Assembly (NCBI RefSeq): GCF_900258435.1
Contig: NZ_LT992558.1
Location: forward strand, 787,273-820,893
Direction of reading: 5' to 3'
DNA: 33,621 bases
DNA from: Carnobacterium divergens
GTDB taxonomy: Bacteria > Bacillota > Bacilli > Lactobacillales > Carnobacteriaceae
Shown here: in pieces, positions 7,237-16,248 of the stretch
Numbering within the stretch: the first letter of the stretch is position 1
Layout: every line of letters begins with the position of its first letter
Notes under the pieces: model-generated
Seen by the model: the letters and a program-made list of their open reading frames with translations, nothing else
Database searches by the model: none
What the model was told of the DNA's origin: nothing
Made by a program: the position numbers and the translations under genes

Positions 7237-8366
7237 TTGATAAAATTTATAACAACCCTTGGTTTTTAAGAATTATTGCTTTAGTTTTTGCTTTGTTATT
7301 ATTTAGTTATGTGAACTTTGAGAATAATGGACGTATTAGTACAAATAATCCAATTGATGGGTTAAGTGTGAACAGTTCGCAGGTAATTTCAAATGTTCCT
7401 ATCACCGTTGATGTGGATCAGGATAAATACTTTGTTTCTGGATTACCTGAAACAGTTTCTGTTAAAATCGAAGGGTCAAAGAATATTATTCAACAGACTA
7501 TAACGGCGCAAAATTTTAAAGTCGTTGCCAAAAACCTAAATAAATTAGGAGTGGGGACTCATAAAATTAATCTGAGCCCTGAAGGATTTAGCGATGAACT
7601 TGCGGTAACACTTACGCCAAGTGATGCGACTGTTATAATTGAAAATAAAAAAATTAAAACATTTAATGTTGATGTTGAATTTAATAAAGCGTTACTTGCA
7701 AGAGGTTACGAAGCAGGAACGCCAACATTGGATTATAACACAGTTCAAATTTCAGGAGCAGAATCAACGATTGATAAAATTAGCAGAGTATATGCCAGTG
7801 TATCGCCTGAAAATGGAGTAACTAAAGATATTAATCAAAAAGTTCCCGTTCAAGTATTAGATGAAAGCGGCAATAAGTTAGATGTTAATATCAATCCTAA
7901 AGAAGTTCAAGTAACAATTCCAGTCAAGTCAGCTAGCAAAGATGTGCCTATCATGTTAAATCAAACAGGTACACCAGTTGCGGGTAAGTCATATAAACTT
8001 GGAATTAAAGGAGAAAACACAAAAGTTAATGTTACTGGAGATAAAAACTTTTTAGAAAGTTTAAGCAGTTTCCCTGTTAGTGTCGATGTGACGGGAATTA
8101 CTGAAACAACCACAAAAGAGATTGCCTTATCATTACCAGAAGGCATTACTTCAGTCAGTCCAATTACTATAAAAGTTGTGATTACTGTTAGTAACACAAT
8201 ATCTACAAATTCTGGTGGGGAAGCAATTAGCCCACCAACAAGTGAGAGCATTATTTCGGAATCCACTCCTTCAAATAGCTCATCAAGTAGTTCTAGTAGT
8301 TCCAGCAAAGAAAGTTCAAGTAGCTCAAGTGAAAGTTCAGAATCAAAAGAAGATTCCAGCAACTAA
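7233..8366 (+). CDS. cdaR: CdaA regulator CdaR (YbbR-domain protein)
   Basis: 377 residues. One N-terminal membrane anchor (about residues 11-28) is followed by successive YbbR domains of ~80 residues (about 50-320), which lie outside the cell, and by a C-terminal tail of ~50 residues made almost only of Ser, Glu and Lys (including ten consecutive Ser near residue 350). The family binds CdaA and tunes c-di-AMP production. The start ATG overlaps the cdaA stop codon, so translation is coupled. The Ser-rich tail is not part of the YbbR fold and resembles wall-spanning or mucin-like linkers; it varies between species. Terminal glycosylation or wall contact would be inference. Confidence 0.93.
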   Translation: MIDKIYNNPWFLRIIALVFALLLFSYVNFENNGRISTNNPIDGLSVNSSQVISNVPITVDVDQDKYFVSGLPETVSVKIEGSKNIIQQTITAQNFKVVAKNLNKLGVGTHKINLSPEGFSDELAVTLTPSDATVIIENKKIKTFNVDVEFNKALLARGYEAGTPTLDYNTVQISGAESTIDKISRVYASVSPENGVTKDINQKVPVQVLDESGNKLDVNINPKEVQVTIPVKSASKDVPIMLNQTGTPVAGKSYKLGIKGENTKVNVTGDKNFLESLSSFPVSVDVTGITETTTKEIALSLPEGITSVSPITIKVVITVSNTISTNSGGEAISPPTSESIISESTPSNSSSSSSSSSSKESSSSSSESSESKEDSSN

Positions 8367-8420
8367 TCAAGTTGACTGAGATAGCAGAATGAAATGAATT
8401 CATAAAGGAGAAATTTTATC

Positions 8421-9779
8421 ATGGGAAAATATTTTGGTACAGATGGCGTTAGAGGAGTAGCTAATTCAGAACTGACGCCAGAATTAGCCTTTAAGTTGGG
8501 GCGTTTCGGGGGACACGTTTTAAATCAGCATGCAGAAGGTATTGAGCATCCTCGCGTTTTAGTAGGGCGCGATACAAGAATATCAGGGCAATTATTAGAA
8601 ACAGCGTTAATTTCTGGATTATTATCAGTAGGAATAGAAGTTATGCAATTAGGTGTCATCTCGACACCAGGAGTTTCTTATCTTACAAGAGTACAAGGAG
8701 CAGTAGCAGGTGTAATGATTTCAGCTTCTCACAACCCAGCTCAAGATAATGGAATTAAGTTCTTTGGAGCAGATGGCTTTAAGCTTTCAGATGAGCAAGA
8801 ATTAGAAATTGAAGCTTTGCTAGATTTAGAAGAAGATACGTTACCGCGCCCAAGTGCAGCAGGATTAGGAACGGTAGATGAATATTTAGAAGGTTCCTTA
8901 AAATACACGCAATTCTTGCAACAAACTATTCCATCTGATCTTTCTGGATTACACGTTTGTCTTGACGGAGCAAATGGGGCCACTGCACCATTACTAAATC
9001 GTTTATTTGCTGATTTAGAAACAGATTTTGATGTAATGGGAAATACACCAAATGGTATTAATATCAATGATGGTGTTGGTTCGACTCATCCTGAAAAACT
9101 TGCAGAATTTGTCTTAGAAAAAGGAGCAGACGCAGGATTAGCTTTTGATGGTGATGGTGATCGAATTATTGCAGTTGATGAATTGGGTCAAATTGTTGAT
9201 GGCGATAAAATAATGTACATTTGCGGAAAATATTTGATGGAAAAGGGTCGTTTAAAAAAAGATACGATCGTTGCAACTGTTATGAGTAATTTAGGTTTTC
9301 ATAAAGCTGTTGAAGCAGCCGGAATGACAGCCCTACAAACCCAAGTTGGAGACCGTTATGTCGTGGAAGAAATGCGAAAAAACGGCTATAACTTTGGTGG
9401 AGAGCAATCAGGCCATATGGTATTTCTAGATTTCAATACTACAGGTGATGGCATGCTTTCTGGAATTCAATTATTGAATGTAATGAAGCAAACAGGTAAA
9501 AAGTTATCTGAATTGGCGGCAGAAGTTTCAACCTACCCTCAAAAATTAGTGAATATTCGCGTAGCAGATAAAAATGGTGCGATGGAAGTTCCAGCTATTA
9601 AAGCAGTGATCGAGGAAGTTGAAACGGAGATGAATGGTGACGGTCGTATTTTGGTTCGTGCGAGTGGGACAGAAGCTTTACTGCGTGTGATGGGAGAAGC
9701 TCCAACAGAAGAAAAAGTGAACCAATATGTTGACCGAATTGCAGAAGTTGTTCGCCAAGAAATTGGATTAGCTGAATAA
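8421..9779 (+). CDS. glmM: Phosphoglucosamine mutase GlmM
   Basis: 452 residues, normal length. It interconverts glucosamine-6-phosphate and glucosamine-1-phosphate on the route to UDP-GlcNAc. All four signature regions are present: the catalytic serine loop SASHNP at residues 101-106, the metal-binding loop DGDGDR (about 242-247), the sugar-binding GEQSGH (about 327-332) and the phosphate-binding RASGTE (about 413-418). An AAGGAG ribosome binding site precedes the ATG. It is the third gene of the cdaA operon, 54 bp after cdaR, and is followed by a terminator and by glmS, which provides its substrate. Confidence 0.98.
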   Translation: MGKYFGTDGVRGVANSELTPELAFKLGRFGGHVLNQHAEGIEHPRVLVGRDTRISGQLLETALISGLLSVGIEVMQLGVISTPGVSYLTRVQGAVAGVMISASHNPAQDNGIKFFGADGFKLSDEQELEIEALLDLEEDTLPRPSAAGLGTVDEYLEGSLKYTQFLQQTIPSDLSGLHVCLDGANGATAPLLNRLFADLETDFDVMGNTPNGININDGVGSTHPEKLAEFVLEKGADAGLAFDGDGDRIIAVDELGQIVDGDKIMYICGKYLMEKGRLKKDTIVATVMSNLGFHKAVEAAGMTALQTQVGDRYVVEEMRKNGYNFGGEQSGHMVFLDFNTTGDGMLSGIQLLNVMKQTGKKLSELAAEVSTYPQKLVNIRVADKNGAMEVPAIKAVIEEVETEMNGDGRILVRASGTEALLRVMGEAPTEEKVNQYVDRIAEVVRQEIGLAE

Positions 9780-9783
9780 AAAA

Positions 9784-9836
9784 AACAGGCTATTTGAGAG
9801 AGATGCTTTTAAGCAGAACTTTCAAATAGTTTTTTT
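9784..9836 (+). terminator. Terminator after glmM
   Basis: Outer stem CTATTTGA.. / ..TCAAATAG encloses a second short hairpin TGCTTTTAAGCA, and is followed by seven T residues. Confidence 0.7.
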
Positions 9837-9848
9837 GGTGTATACCAA
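9835..9848. promoter_or_regulatory. Putative NagR/dre-like operator 1 upstream of glmS
   Basis: TTGGTGTATACCAA has 5-bp inverted arms around four bases and fits TGGT-N4-ACCA, the core of the dre operators bound by GntR-family NagR/DasR/YvoA regulators of GlcNAc metabolism. It lies 23 bp upstream of the glmS -35 box. No regulator gene is in the window, so the binding protein is inferred. Confidence 0.45.
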
Positions 9849-9870
9849 TTAAGTTTTTTTTGGATAAAGT

Positions 9871-9899
9871 TTGACTATTACATGATTATGTTATATTAT
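9871..9899 (+). promoter_or_regulatory. Promoter of glmS
   Basis: TTGACT (9871-9876), 17 bp, TATTAT (9894-9899). The predicted transcript start near 9906 lies about 45 nt before the ribozyme cleavage site. Confidence 0.75.
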
Positions 9900-9934
9900 T
9901 AATCGTGTTTCTAGAAATCGTTTTTTTAAAAACG

Positions 9935-9944
9935 TGGTATACCA
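9935..9944. promoter_or_regulatory. Palindrome 2 downstream of the glmS promoter
   Basis: TGGTATACCA is a perfect 10-bp palindrome whose arms equal those of operator 1 but with a two-base instead of four-base centre. It lies about 30 bp after the predicted start point and just ahead of the ribozyme. It may be a second operator site or merely a leader hairpin. Confidence 0.3.
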
Positions 9945-10118
9945 ATAAAAGCGCCAGGCCATTTTATTTAAAAATGGTGACGAGGAGAGAGCTTATCGAA
10001 AGATTCGGCGGATAGCTCTAGGCTGTACAGTCTACAGGCAATTCTAAAAATGCAAAGTGATTTGTTAACAAAGAAATTGCCAAGTACCTAGAAACGACAA
10101 CTATATCAAGCAGAAGGT
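9945..10118 (+). ncRNA. glmS ribozyme (glucosamine-6-phosphate-activated, self-cleaving)
   Basis: The conserved blocks of the glmS ribozyme are present in order: AGCGCC at 9950-9955 with the cleavage point expected between 9950 and 9951, a P2-type stem (GCCATTTT / AAAATGG), GACGAGGAG from 9979, TTATCGAA and TTCGGCGGAT (9993-10013) forming the core, and AACAAAGAAATTGCC near 10067-10081. It is immediately upstream of glmS. When GlcN6P is abundant the RNA cleaves itself and the downstream mRNA is degraded, giving product feedback. The 3' boundary is approximate. Confidence 0.95.
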
Positions 10119-10130
10119 AGGATTTTATTT

Positions 10131-11936
10131 ATGTGTGGAATTGTCGGAGTAGTAGGAAATCAGAATGCAAAAGAAGTGTTGTTACAGGGGCTAGAAAAAT
10201 TAGAATATCGTGGGTATGATTCTGCTGGAATCTATCTTATTGATGAGACAAATCAAGACCATCTATTTAAAGAAAAAGGTCGTATTTTAGCCTTACGTAA
10301 TAGTGTTCGTCAAGACGTTGAAGCAAGCATTGGAATTGGTCATACTAGATGGGCAACCCATGGTGTTCCAAGTGTGATAAATGCTCATCCTCATCAATCT
10401 CAAATGGGTCAGTTTACATTGGTGCATAATGGCGTTATTGAAAATTTTGCGAAACTAAAATCATCGTATGTATCAGATGTTGATTTTGTTAGTGATACAG
10501 ACACAGAAGTAATTGTTCAACTGATTGAGAAGTTTTCATTAGAAGGATTGTCAACAATTGATTCTTTTAAAAAAGTAGTAAGTCTTTTGAAAGGATCTTA
10601 CGCGCTTGCGTTGATGGATAAAAATGTATCGGATACAATTTATGTTGCGAAAAATAAAAGTCCGTTGCTCGTTGGTTTAGGAGAAGGATTTAATGTAGTT
10701 TGTAGTGACGCTATGGCCATGATTCAAGTAACCAATCAATTTGTTGAATTAATGGATGGTGAAATAGTAACGGTGACAGCATCTACTATAAAAATTGAAA
10801 ATGCTGAAAATGAGGAAATGAACCGATTGCCTTACACAGCTGAAATTGATTTGAATGATTTAGAAAAAGGGACCTATCCCTACTACATGTTAAAAGAAAT
10901 TGATGAACAGCCTGCTGTTATGCGTAAAATTTTGCAACATTATCAAGGAAAGCAACAGCAATTGGAAATCGACTCAGACATTACAAAGTCGATGCTAGCA
11001 AGTGATCGCATTTATATTGTTGCCTGTGGTACTAGTTACCACGCTGGATGGGTTGGCAAGCAATTGATAGAGTCATTGACAACTATTCCAACAGAAGTTC
11101 ATTTATCAAGTGAGTTTGGGTACAACACCCCGTTGTTAACCGAAAAACCTTTCTTTATCTTTTTAACACAAAGTGGTGAAACCGCAGATAGCCGACAAGT
11201 TCTTGTGAAAATCAATCAATTGAATCATCCAACCTTAACCATTACTAATGTTTCAGGTTCTACGCTTTCAAGAGAGGCCCAATTCACGTTGCTATTGCAT
11301 GCTGGACCAGAAATTGCTGTTGCTTCAACTAAAGCTTACACGGCACAGATAGCAGTATTAGCAGTTCTTGCAGATGTAGTTGGAAAAGCAAAAGGATTTG
11401 CTCAGAACTTTGATTTAGTTCATGAATTGGCAATTGTTGCTACAGGGATGGAAACGATTATTGATGAAAAAGAAAGATTGGAACAACTAGCTGCTGAATA
11501 TTTAGGTATCAGTCGAAATGCGTTCTATATTGGACGTGGAATGGATTATTATGTGGCAATGGAAGCAGCACTGAAATTAAAAGAAATTTCGTATGTTCAA
11601 ACAGAAGGGTTTGCTGCTGGAGAATTAAAACATGGAACCATCGCTTTAATTGAAGAGGGAACCCCGGTTATAGCGATTATTACCGAAGAAACTATTGCTG
11701 GGCACACGCGTGGGAATGTTCAAGAAGTAAACTCACGTGGTGCCAATAGCATGATTCTGGCAATGGAAGGCGTGGCGGAGGATGGAGATCACTTTATTTT
11801 GCCACACGTTCATTCTTTATTAACACCATTAATTAGCGTTATTCCAACTCAACTTCTTTCATACTATACAAGTTTGCATCGTGGCAATGATGTAGACAAA
11901 CCAAGGAACTTAGCAAAAAGTGTAACAGTCGAATAA
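10131..11936 (+). CDS. glmS: Glutamine-fructose-6-phosphate aminotransferase GlmS
   Basis: 601 residues, normal length. It makes glucosamine-6-phosphate from fructose-6-phosphate and glutamine, the first committed step to amino sugars for peptidoglycan. The N-terminal glutaminase domain begins MCGIVGVVG with the nucleophile Cys2, and includes the HTRWATHG motif (about residues 72-79); two SIS sugar-isomerase domains follow (VACGTSYHA near 299-307, QSGETADS near 348-355). The C-terminus ends [13 protein letters not shown] as in the family. GAAGGTAGG precedes the ATG. Control is by the ribozyme in its leader and probably by operator palindromes at its promoter. Confidence 0.98.
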   Translation: MCGIVGVVGNQNAKEVLLQGLEKLEYRGYDSAGIYLIDETNQDHLFKEKGRILALRNSVRQDVEASIGIGHTRWATHGVPSVINAHPHQSQMGQFTLVHNGVIENFAKLKSSYVSDVDFVSDTDTEVIVQLIEKFSLEGLSTIDSFKKVVSLLKGSYALALMDKNVSDTIYVAKNKSPLLVGLGEGFNVVCSDAMAMIQVTNQFVELMDGEIVTVTASTIKIENAENEEMNRLPYTAEIDLNDLEKGTYPYYMLKEIDEQPAVMRKILQHYQGKQQQLEIDSDITKSMLASDRIYIVACGTSYHAGWVGKQLIESLTTIPTEVHLSSEFGYNTPLLTEKPFFIFLTQSGETADSRQVLVKINQLNHPTLTITNVSGSTLSREAQFTLLLHAGPEIAVASTKAYTAQIAVLAVLADVVGKAKGFAQNFDLVHELAIVATGMETIIDEKERLEQLAAEYLGISRNAFYIGRGMDYYVAMEAALKLKEISYVQTEGFAAGELKHGTIALIEEGTPVIAIITEETIAGHTRGNVQEVNSRGANSMILAMEGVAEDGDHFILPHVHSLLTPLISVIPTQLLSYYTSLHRGNDVDKPRNLAKSVTVE

Positions 11937-11941
11937 TAAAA

Positions 11942-11976
11942 AAAACTAGTTTGGAAAATTCCAAGCTAGTTTTTTT
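11942..11976 (+). terminator. Terminator after glmS
   Basis: Stem ACTAGTTTGGA / TCCAAGCTAGT with an AAAT loop and seven T residues. Confidence 0.9.
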
Positions 11977-12050
11977 GTGGAAAATAGGCAAAATCACAGT
12001 GTTTTTTTAGTAGATTTTAAATGTCTAACTGTGTTATTTTTTTATTAAGA

Positions 12051-12059
12051 TGGTATACT
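12051..12059 (+). promoter_or_regulatory. Extended -10 promoter of the GGDEF gene
   Basis: TGGTATACT, an extended -10 (TG at 12051-12052, TATACT at 12054-12059), about 75 bp before the start codon; the -35 is poor. Confidence 0.5.
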
Positions 12060-12132
12060 TTAAATTGATTAAAATAAGGTTTGTTTTTAAGTGTTAAATT
12101 TTTCCGGCATTATTTATTAAAAGGAGGTAATT

Positions 12133-13287
12133 ATGGACGCTTTTTTATTAGTTGAACCTTATATCACTGGAATCATCTCTATTTTAGGAATCTTTTTTAT
12201 TGAAGCATTTGTTGTTGCTTCGTTTAAGTTATATATCAATCAATTTTTAAGTCCAAAAACGTATCATATTATGATTACTCTGATTTCTGGATTGATTATG
12301 ACTTTTTTTTCTATCTATTTTATGATGATGTCTCAAAAAGAAGACTATTACTTGATATTCGGCAATTTGAGAATGATTATTATTTTAATTCCTATTATTT
12401 TTCTAAATCGTAACATTTCGTTAGTATCTGTTATTTTATGCAGTGTTTTTAGATTGTTTTATTATGGGACGACTATTGTTTCGCTAGGATACATTACTAT
12501 TTTTTCTTCTTTTTTTCTATTAGTGGTAGTAATTCAGTTGATTGTAAAACAAAACCAAGTGTTAACTTTTATTTATAGTATTTTGAGTGCATCGGTTTTT
12601 TGGGTGTGGATTTATTTAACCAATTTTGATGGGTATCATTCCTATTTCTTTGTTGCAGTTGTTTCTGATTATTTAAATTTTGTTATTTTAAGTAGCATTG
12701 CTTATGTGAGTGCTTCTTATTTGTATCATTTGAATAATCTATTATTTCAAACAATCGAAGAAAGTTTAACGGATGAGTTAACCAAACTAAGAAATTTAAA
12801 AGACTTCAATGCTAAGATGGATGATGGATTTTTAAAAGCTCGCGAGAAGAGAGAAGCTTTTTCGCTAATTATTTTTGATATTGATTATTTTAAAACGATT
12901 AACGACACGTATGGCCATCTAGCAGGGGATTTAGTGCTGAAAAATCTAGCTAAAACAATTAAAGAAATAGAAGAATTAAAAAAAGTAGATGTATTTCGTG
13001 TAGGTGGAGAAGAGTTTACCATTATTCTCACTAAAAAAAATGGAACAGAAAGTGTACGAATCGCTGAAAAGTTACGTGAAAAAGTGGAGGAAACTCATTT
13101 TTATTATGACAATCAGTTGATTCATGTCACAGTCTCTGTGGGTGTGACATCATTGGTTAAAGGGTTGAGAAGTGAGATTACGTCAAATGGATTTTTGGAG
13201 TTAGCAGATGAAGCCTTGTATCATTCTAAGCATAATGGAAGAAACAGAGTCTTTATAAGTGATGTTTTTACAGGAGAATTTAAGTAA
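12133..13287 (+). CDS. Membrane-bound diguanylate cyclase (GGDEF)
   Basis: 384 residues. Residues 10-200 form about six transmembrane helices resembling a 5TMR/MASE-type sensor; residues 210-378 are a GGDEF domain. The active-site motif is GGEEF at 291-295, and the metal-binding stretch FDIDYFKTINDTYGH (248-262) is intact, so c-di-GMP synthesis from two GTP is expected. The product-inhibition site upstream, RxxD in many cyclases, reads KKVD here (283-286), so feedback inhibition may be weak or absent. The start has a very strong AAAGGAGG site. It is monocistronic between the glmS terminator and galE. Signal sensed by the membrane part is unknown; c-di-GMP effectors are not seen in the window. 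Confidence 0.92.
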   Translation: MDAFLLVEPYITGIISILGIFFIEAFVVASFKLYINQFLSPKTYHIMITLISGLIMTFFSIYFMMMSQKEDYYLIFGNLRMIIILIPIIFLNRNISLVSVILCSVFRLFYYGTTIVSLGYITIFSSFFLLVVVIQLIVKQNQVLTFIYSILSASVFWVWIYLTNFDGYHSYFFVAVVSDYLNFVILSSIAYVSASYLYHLNNLLFQTIEESLTDELTKLRNLKDFNAKMDDGFLKAREKREAFSLIIFDIDYFKTINDTYGHLAGDLVLKNLAKTIKEIEELKKVDVFRVGGEEFTIILTKKNGTESVRIAEKLREKVEETHFYYDNQLIHVTVSVGVTSLVKGLRSEITSNGFLELADEALYHSKHNGRNRVFISDVFTGEFK

Positions 13288-13402
13288 GACTTTATTTTTT
13301 AATAAGATTTCAAGGATGGGATTACTATTTTATGTAAAACATAGTAAACTATATTTGAAGTATTAATTTTAATAAAATAAGATAAATTAAAGGAGATTAG
13401 GG

Positions 13403-14392
13403 ATGACTATTTTAGTTTTAGGTGGGGCAGGTTATATCGGATCTCACGGGGTGGATCAACTAATTGAAAAAGGCTATCAAGTAGTAGTCGTGGATAATTT
13501 GCAAACAGGCCATAAAGAGGCGATTCATAAAGATGCACGCTTTTATCAAGGGGATATTCGGGATAAAGCATTTTTACAAGGTATTTTTAAAAAGGAAAAG
13601 ATTGATGGAGTGTTACATTTTGCAGCCAATAGTTTAGTTGGCGAATCAATGGAACAGCCTTTAATGTATTTTAACAATAATGTGTACGGAACTCAGATTG
13701 TTTTAGAGGTGATGGAAGAGTTTGATGTGAAAAAAATTGTCTTTTCTTCTTCGGCAGCTACTTATGGAGAAGCAAAAGTGATGCCGATTGCAGAGTCAGC
13801 TTCAACGAATCCAACGAATCCGTATGGTGAAACGAAGTTAATGATGGAAAAAATGTTGAAGTGGTGTGAGGAAGCCTATCAAATGAACTATGTTGCCTTG
13901 CGCTATTTTAATGTTGCAGGAGCAAAAATAAATGGACAAATTGGTGAAGATCATACACCAGAAACCCATTTGATTCCCTTGGTACTACAAACAGCTTTAG
14001 GCCAAAGAGCTCAGCTTTCTATTTTTGGAAATGATTATGATACTCCAGATGGAACGTGTATTCGTGATTATGTTCATGTACAGGATTTAATTGCTGCTCA
14101 TATTTTAGCTTTAGAATACTTAGAAGCAGGAAATTCAAGTAATATCTTTAATTTAGGTAGTTCTACTGGATTTTCAGTTCAAGAAATTGTAGAAGCCGCA
14201 AGAAAAATTACGGGGAAAGAAATCCCAACAAAGGTGGAAGCAAGACGTGCTGGAGATCCAAGCACATTAGTGGCTGCCAGTCAGAAAGCTCAAGAAATGT
14301 TAGGATGGAAACCTGAATACACAACAATGGAGACGATTATTGAGTCAGCGTGGAATTGGCATGTGAATCATCCAACAGGTTATCCAAAATAA
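13403..14392 (+). CDS. galE: UDP-glucose 4-epimerase GalE
   Basis: 329 residues, an extended short-chain dehydrogenase fold. The NAD-binding GGAGYIGSH is at residues 7-15, the serine-rich strand FSSSAATYG at 114-122 and the catalytic YxxxK pair is Tyr141/Lys145 in NPYGETK. It interconverts UDP-glucose and UDP-galactose (some homologues also the GlcNAc forms), supplying galactosyl precursors for wall polymers or exopolysaccharide. An AAAGGAG site precedes the ATG. It stands alone, not in a Leloir galactose operon, which favours a biosynthetic role over galactose catabolism (inference). Confidence 0.96.
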   Translation: MTILVLGGAGYIGSHGVDQLIEKGYQVVVVDNLQTGHKEAIHKDARFYQGDIRDKAFLQGIFKKEKIDGVLHFAANSLVGESMEQPLMYFNNNVYGTQIVLEVMEEFDVKKIVFSSSAATYGEAKVMPIAESASTNPTNPYGETKLMMEKMLKWCEEAYQMNYVALRYFNVAGAKINGQIGEDHTPETHLIPLVLQTALGQRAQLSIFGNDYDTPDGTCIRDYVHVQDLIAAHILALEYLEAGNSSNIFNLGSSTGFSVQEIVEAARKITGKEIPTKVEARRAGDPSTLVAASQKAQEMLGWKPEYTTMETIIESAWNWHVNHPTGYPK

Positions 14393-14393
14393 A

Positions 14394-14436
14394 ATAAAGA
14401 GCAAATGCCAACGAGGCATTTGCTCTTTATTTTATT
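14394..14436. terminator. Bidirectional terminator between galE and the asp23 operon
   Basis: A 17-bp stem (AATAAAGAGCAAATGCC with its complement) and a 5-nt loop, A-rich on one side and T-rich on the other; it serves two convergent units. Confidence 0.9.
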
Positions 14437-14443
14437 CTTCGCT

Positions 14444-14608
14444 TTATTTTTTGATATCGCCTAATTTATCTTCAACAGCACCTTTAGCTTTTTGTGCTTT
14501 TCCTTCAGCTTCTTTTTTCACGTCGTTTGTTACTTTTCCGTAGGTTTCTTTTGCTTCACCTACTACTTTATCTTTTAAACCTTTAGCTTTGTCTTTGAAA
14601 TCTGTCAT
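14444..14608 (-). CDS. CsbD-like small stress protein
   Basis: A 54-residue protein missed by simple ORF length cut-offs. It begins MTDFKDKAKGLKDKVVGEAK and is composed of repeating Lys/Ala/Glu/Gly heptad-like stretches (KGLKDKVVGEAKE, EGKAQKAKGAVEDK), the pattern of CsbD-family proteins, which are highly charged general-stress proteins of unknown mechanism. An AGGAGG site lies 9 bases before the ATG. It is the last gene of the amaP-DUF2273-asp23 operon and ends at the terminator shared with galE. A decayed relative lies at 26510-26684. Confidence 0.88.
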   Translation of the reverse strand: MTDFKDKAKGLKDKVVGEAKETYGKVTNDVKKEAEGKAQKAKGAVEDKLGDIKK

Positions 14609-14645
14609 TTTAAATTCCTCCTAGTAGATTATTAATTAATTGTTT

Positions 14646-15143
14646 TTATTGAACTCTTCCAGTAGAATCTACTGGTTTTTTTGGTCCATCACTTGGTCCA
14701 TTTTTTGGTTGTGAATCACTCTTATTATTTTGTTCATCGAATTCTTTACGAGTCATTACGTCATCCACATGCATGTTCACTTCGATGACAGTTAAACCAG
14801 TCATATCTTTGATTTGTTTGCTGACTTTATCGATGGTTGTTTGGAAAATTTCAGGAATATTTTTGCCATACTCTGCAATGACTTTTAAGTCTAAAGCCAC
14901 TTGTTTTTCGCCAACTTCTGCATCAATGCCTTTTGTGATATCTCCTGAGCTACGGAATTTATCAGCAATATCGCTAATGAAGCCGCCACTCATTGACAAA
15001 ATTCCTGGAATTTCATTTGTTGCAATGCCAGCAATTTTTTTGATGACTTGATCTTCGTAAGTTAATGAATTTTTGTGTTCAGGTGTTGGTGCTACTGGTG
15101 GAATGCTTCCGTTATTTTGTTTGTTATCATTAAATTCTGCCAT
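14646..15143 (-). CDS. asp23: Asp23/Gls24 family envelope stress response protein
   Basis: 165 residues. The Asp23/Gls24 domain occupies about residues 25-130 (LTYEDQVIKKIAGIATNEIPGI at its start, AEYGKNIPEIF and VIEVNMHVDDV later). A disordered, Asn/Pro/Lys-rich C-terminal tail follows. In Staphylococcus aureus Asp23 is an abundant protein tethered beneath the membrane by AmaP; the Enterococcus homologue Gls24 is a general stress and virulence-linked protein. The neighbouring upstream genes here are DUF2273 and amaP, the same set. An AAGGATGGG ribosome binding site precedes the ATG. Confidence 0.94.
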   Translation of the reverse strand: MAEFNDNKQNNGSIPPVAPTPEHKNSLTYEDQVIKKIAGIATNEIPGILSMSGGFISDIADKFRSSGDITKGIDAEVGEKQVALDLKVIAEYGKNIPEIFQTTIDKVSKQIKDMTGLTVIEVNMHVDDVMTRKEFDEQNNKSDSQPKNGPSDGPKKPVDSTGRVQ

Positions 15144-15202
15144 TTCTAAATCCCATCCTTTTATTATTTATTTGTTTATCATCATAGAGTTAGATAAATC
15201 AC

Positions 15203-15406
15203 TTATTTCATAAAAAATTGTAACCAAGCAGTGATGTCAATTTTACCATCGCGCCAAGCGCCAATAATAAAACCAATACTTGCTAGTAACACAATTAATA
15301 AGGTATAACCAAATCCGATTGTAATTAAGAGCAAGGCGATGATTAGCCCAATCAAAAGGCCAATAATACGTCCCCGATATGGATACCATGATTCTGGTGG
15401 TTGCAT
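15203..15406 (-). CDS. DUF2273 small membrane protein
   Basis: 67 residues with a tight hydrophobic hairpin of two helices (about residues 11-30 and 31-50), starting MQPPESWYPYRGRIIG. This is the DUF2273 family, nearly always encoded between amaP and asp23 genes and thought to be part of the membrane complex anchoring Asp23-type proteins. AAAAGGAGG precedes the ATG. Spacing to amaP is 16 bp, so co-transcription is very likely. Confidence 0.9.
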   Translation of the reverse strand: MQPPESWYPYRGRIIGLLIGLIIALLLITIGFGYTLLIVLLASIGFIIGAWRDGKIDITAWLQFFMK

Positions 15407-15422
15407 CTTTGTTGACCTCCTT

Positions 15423-15989
15423 TTAGACTACTCTTGTGGAATGGTTCGATTTTACTGTACCATTCGTTGCATGGGCTTCACTAATTTTCACATTAACTGA
15501 TTTTACTGGAACCTCTAATGCTCTTTGGATGCTCTCTTCAACACGTTGTTGTATCTCTTTTCCAAGAGTAGGTAATTTTTCTGCGTCAACTACGGTTGCT
15601 TTAACGGTAATTGTGGCAGTTTTTGCTTTTCTCTTTAATTTTGCATGAACTTCAGGATTTTTTGCATCTGTCAGGTCGCTAAACGATTGTCTAGCAGTAG
15701 ATTCGATTGTTTTTTTCGAAATATCAATGTCGCCCATACCTGTTTTGATTGTTAAAAATTTATCTGAAGCTGGAACAAAAATTGCGGTTAACAATAAGAT
15801 TAAAAAGAAAAGTCCTAATATAATTGAAATGACTACCACGGTATATGAAAACCATAATCCGTTTTGCCATAAATGACTTGCAAAATTAGAGAGATAAGGA
15901 ACTGGATAAGCCATTGAAGCAAAAGTGGTCATCGAAAGCAATCCAATGATTGAAATGAAAATTAAGATAAAGCGATTAAATTTATTCAT
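15423..15989 (-). CDS. amaP: Alkaline shock response membrane anchor protein AmaP
   Basis: 188 residues with two transmembrane helices (about 7-27 and 47-70) and a cytosolic Asp23-like domain (residues 80-180). AmaP tethers Asp23 at the membrane. I chose the ATG at 15989 rather than the in-frame TTG one codon upstream because the GGAGG at 15996-16000 is six bases from the ATG but only three from the TTG. First gene of the four-gene envelope-stress operon. No confident promoter could be placed in the 250 bp upstream, and no sigma-B type site is seen. Confidence 0.9.
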   Translation of the reverse strand: MNKFNRFILIFISIIGLLSMTTFASMAYPVPYLSNFASHLWQNGLWFSYTVVVISIILGLFFLILLLTAIFVPASDKFLTIKTGMGDIDISKKTIESTARQSFSDLTDAKNPEVHAKLKRKAKTATITVKATVVDAEKLPTLGKEIQQRVEESIQRALEVPVKSVNVKISEAHATNGTVKSNHSTRVV

Positions 15990-16181
15990 CAAAATCCTCC
16001 TTTCATTTAAGTTGTGTCGAAAATGTGAACCACGTCTATAAGAAAAGCTTAACGGTTTTATTATTTAAAATCAACTAATTGCACTTATAGAAAAAAGATT
16101 AAGTATAGAATAAAAAGCGTTGTATATTGTTAAATAAAAAGTATGTAAGGTGAAAAATCATCTAGAAACTTAAGAGTTAAC

Positions 16182-16210
16182 TTAATCTTTAAAACAAACT
16201 ATGATAAAAT
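16182..16210 (+). promoter_or_regulatory. Promoter of the tsaB operon
   Basis: TTAATC (16182-16187), 17 bp, TAAAAT (16205-16210); moderate match, 38 bp before the tsaB start. Confidence 0.5.
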
Positions 16211-16248
16211 AGAAGAACGATTAAAGTAAAATGGAGAGGGGCTAGAAA

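Noticed and set aside
7961-8362. 133-codon minus-strand ORF opposite cdaR
   Set aside because: A shadow of the Ser-rich tail: TCA/AGC serine codons read as Glu/Leu codons on the other strand.
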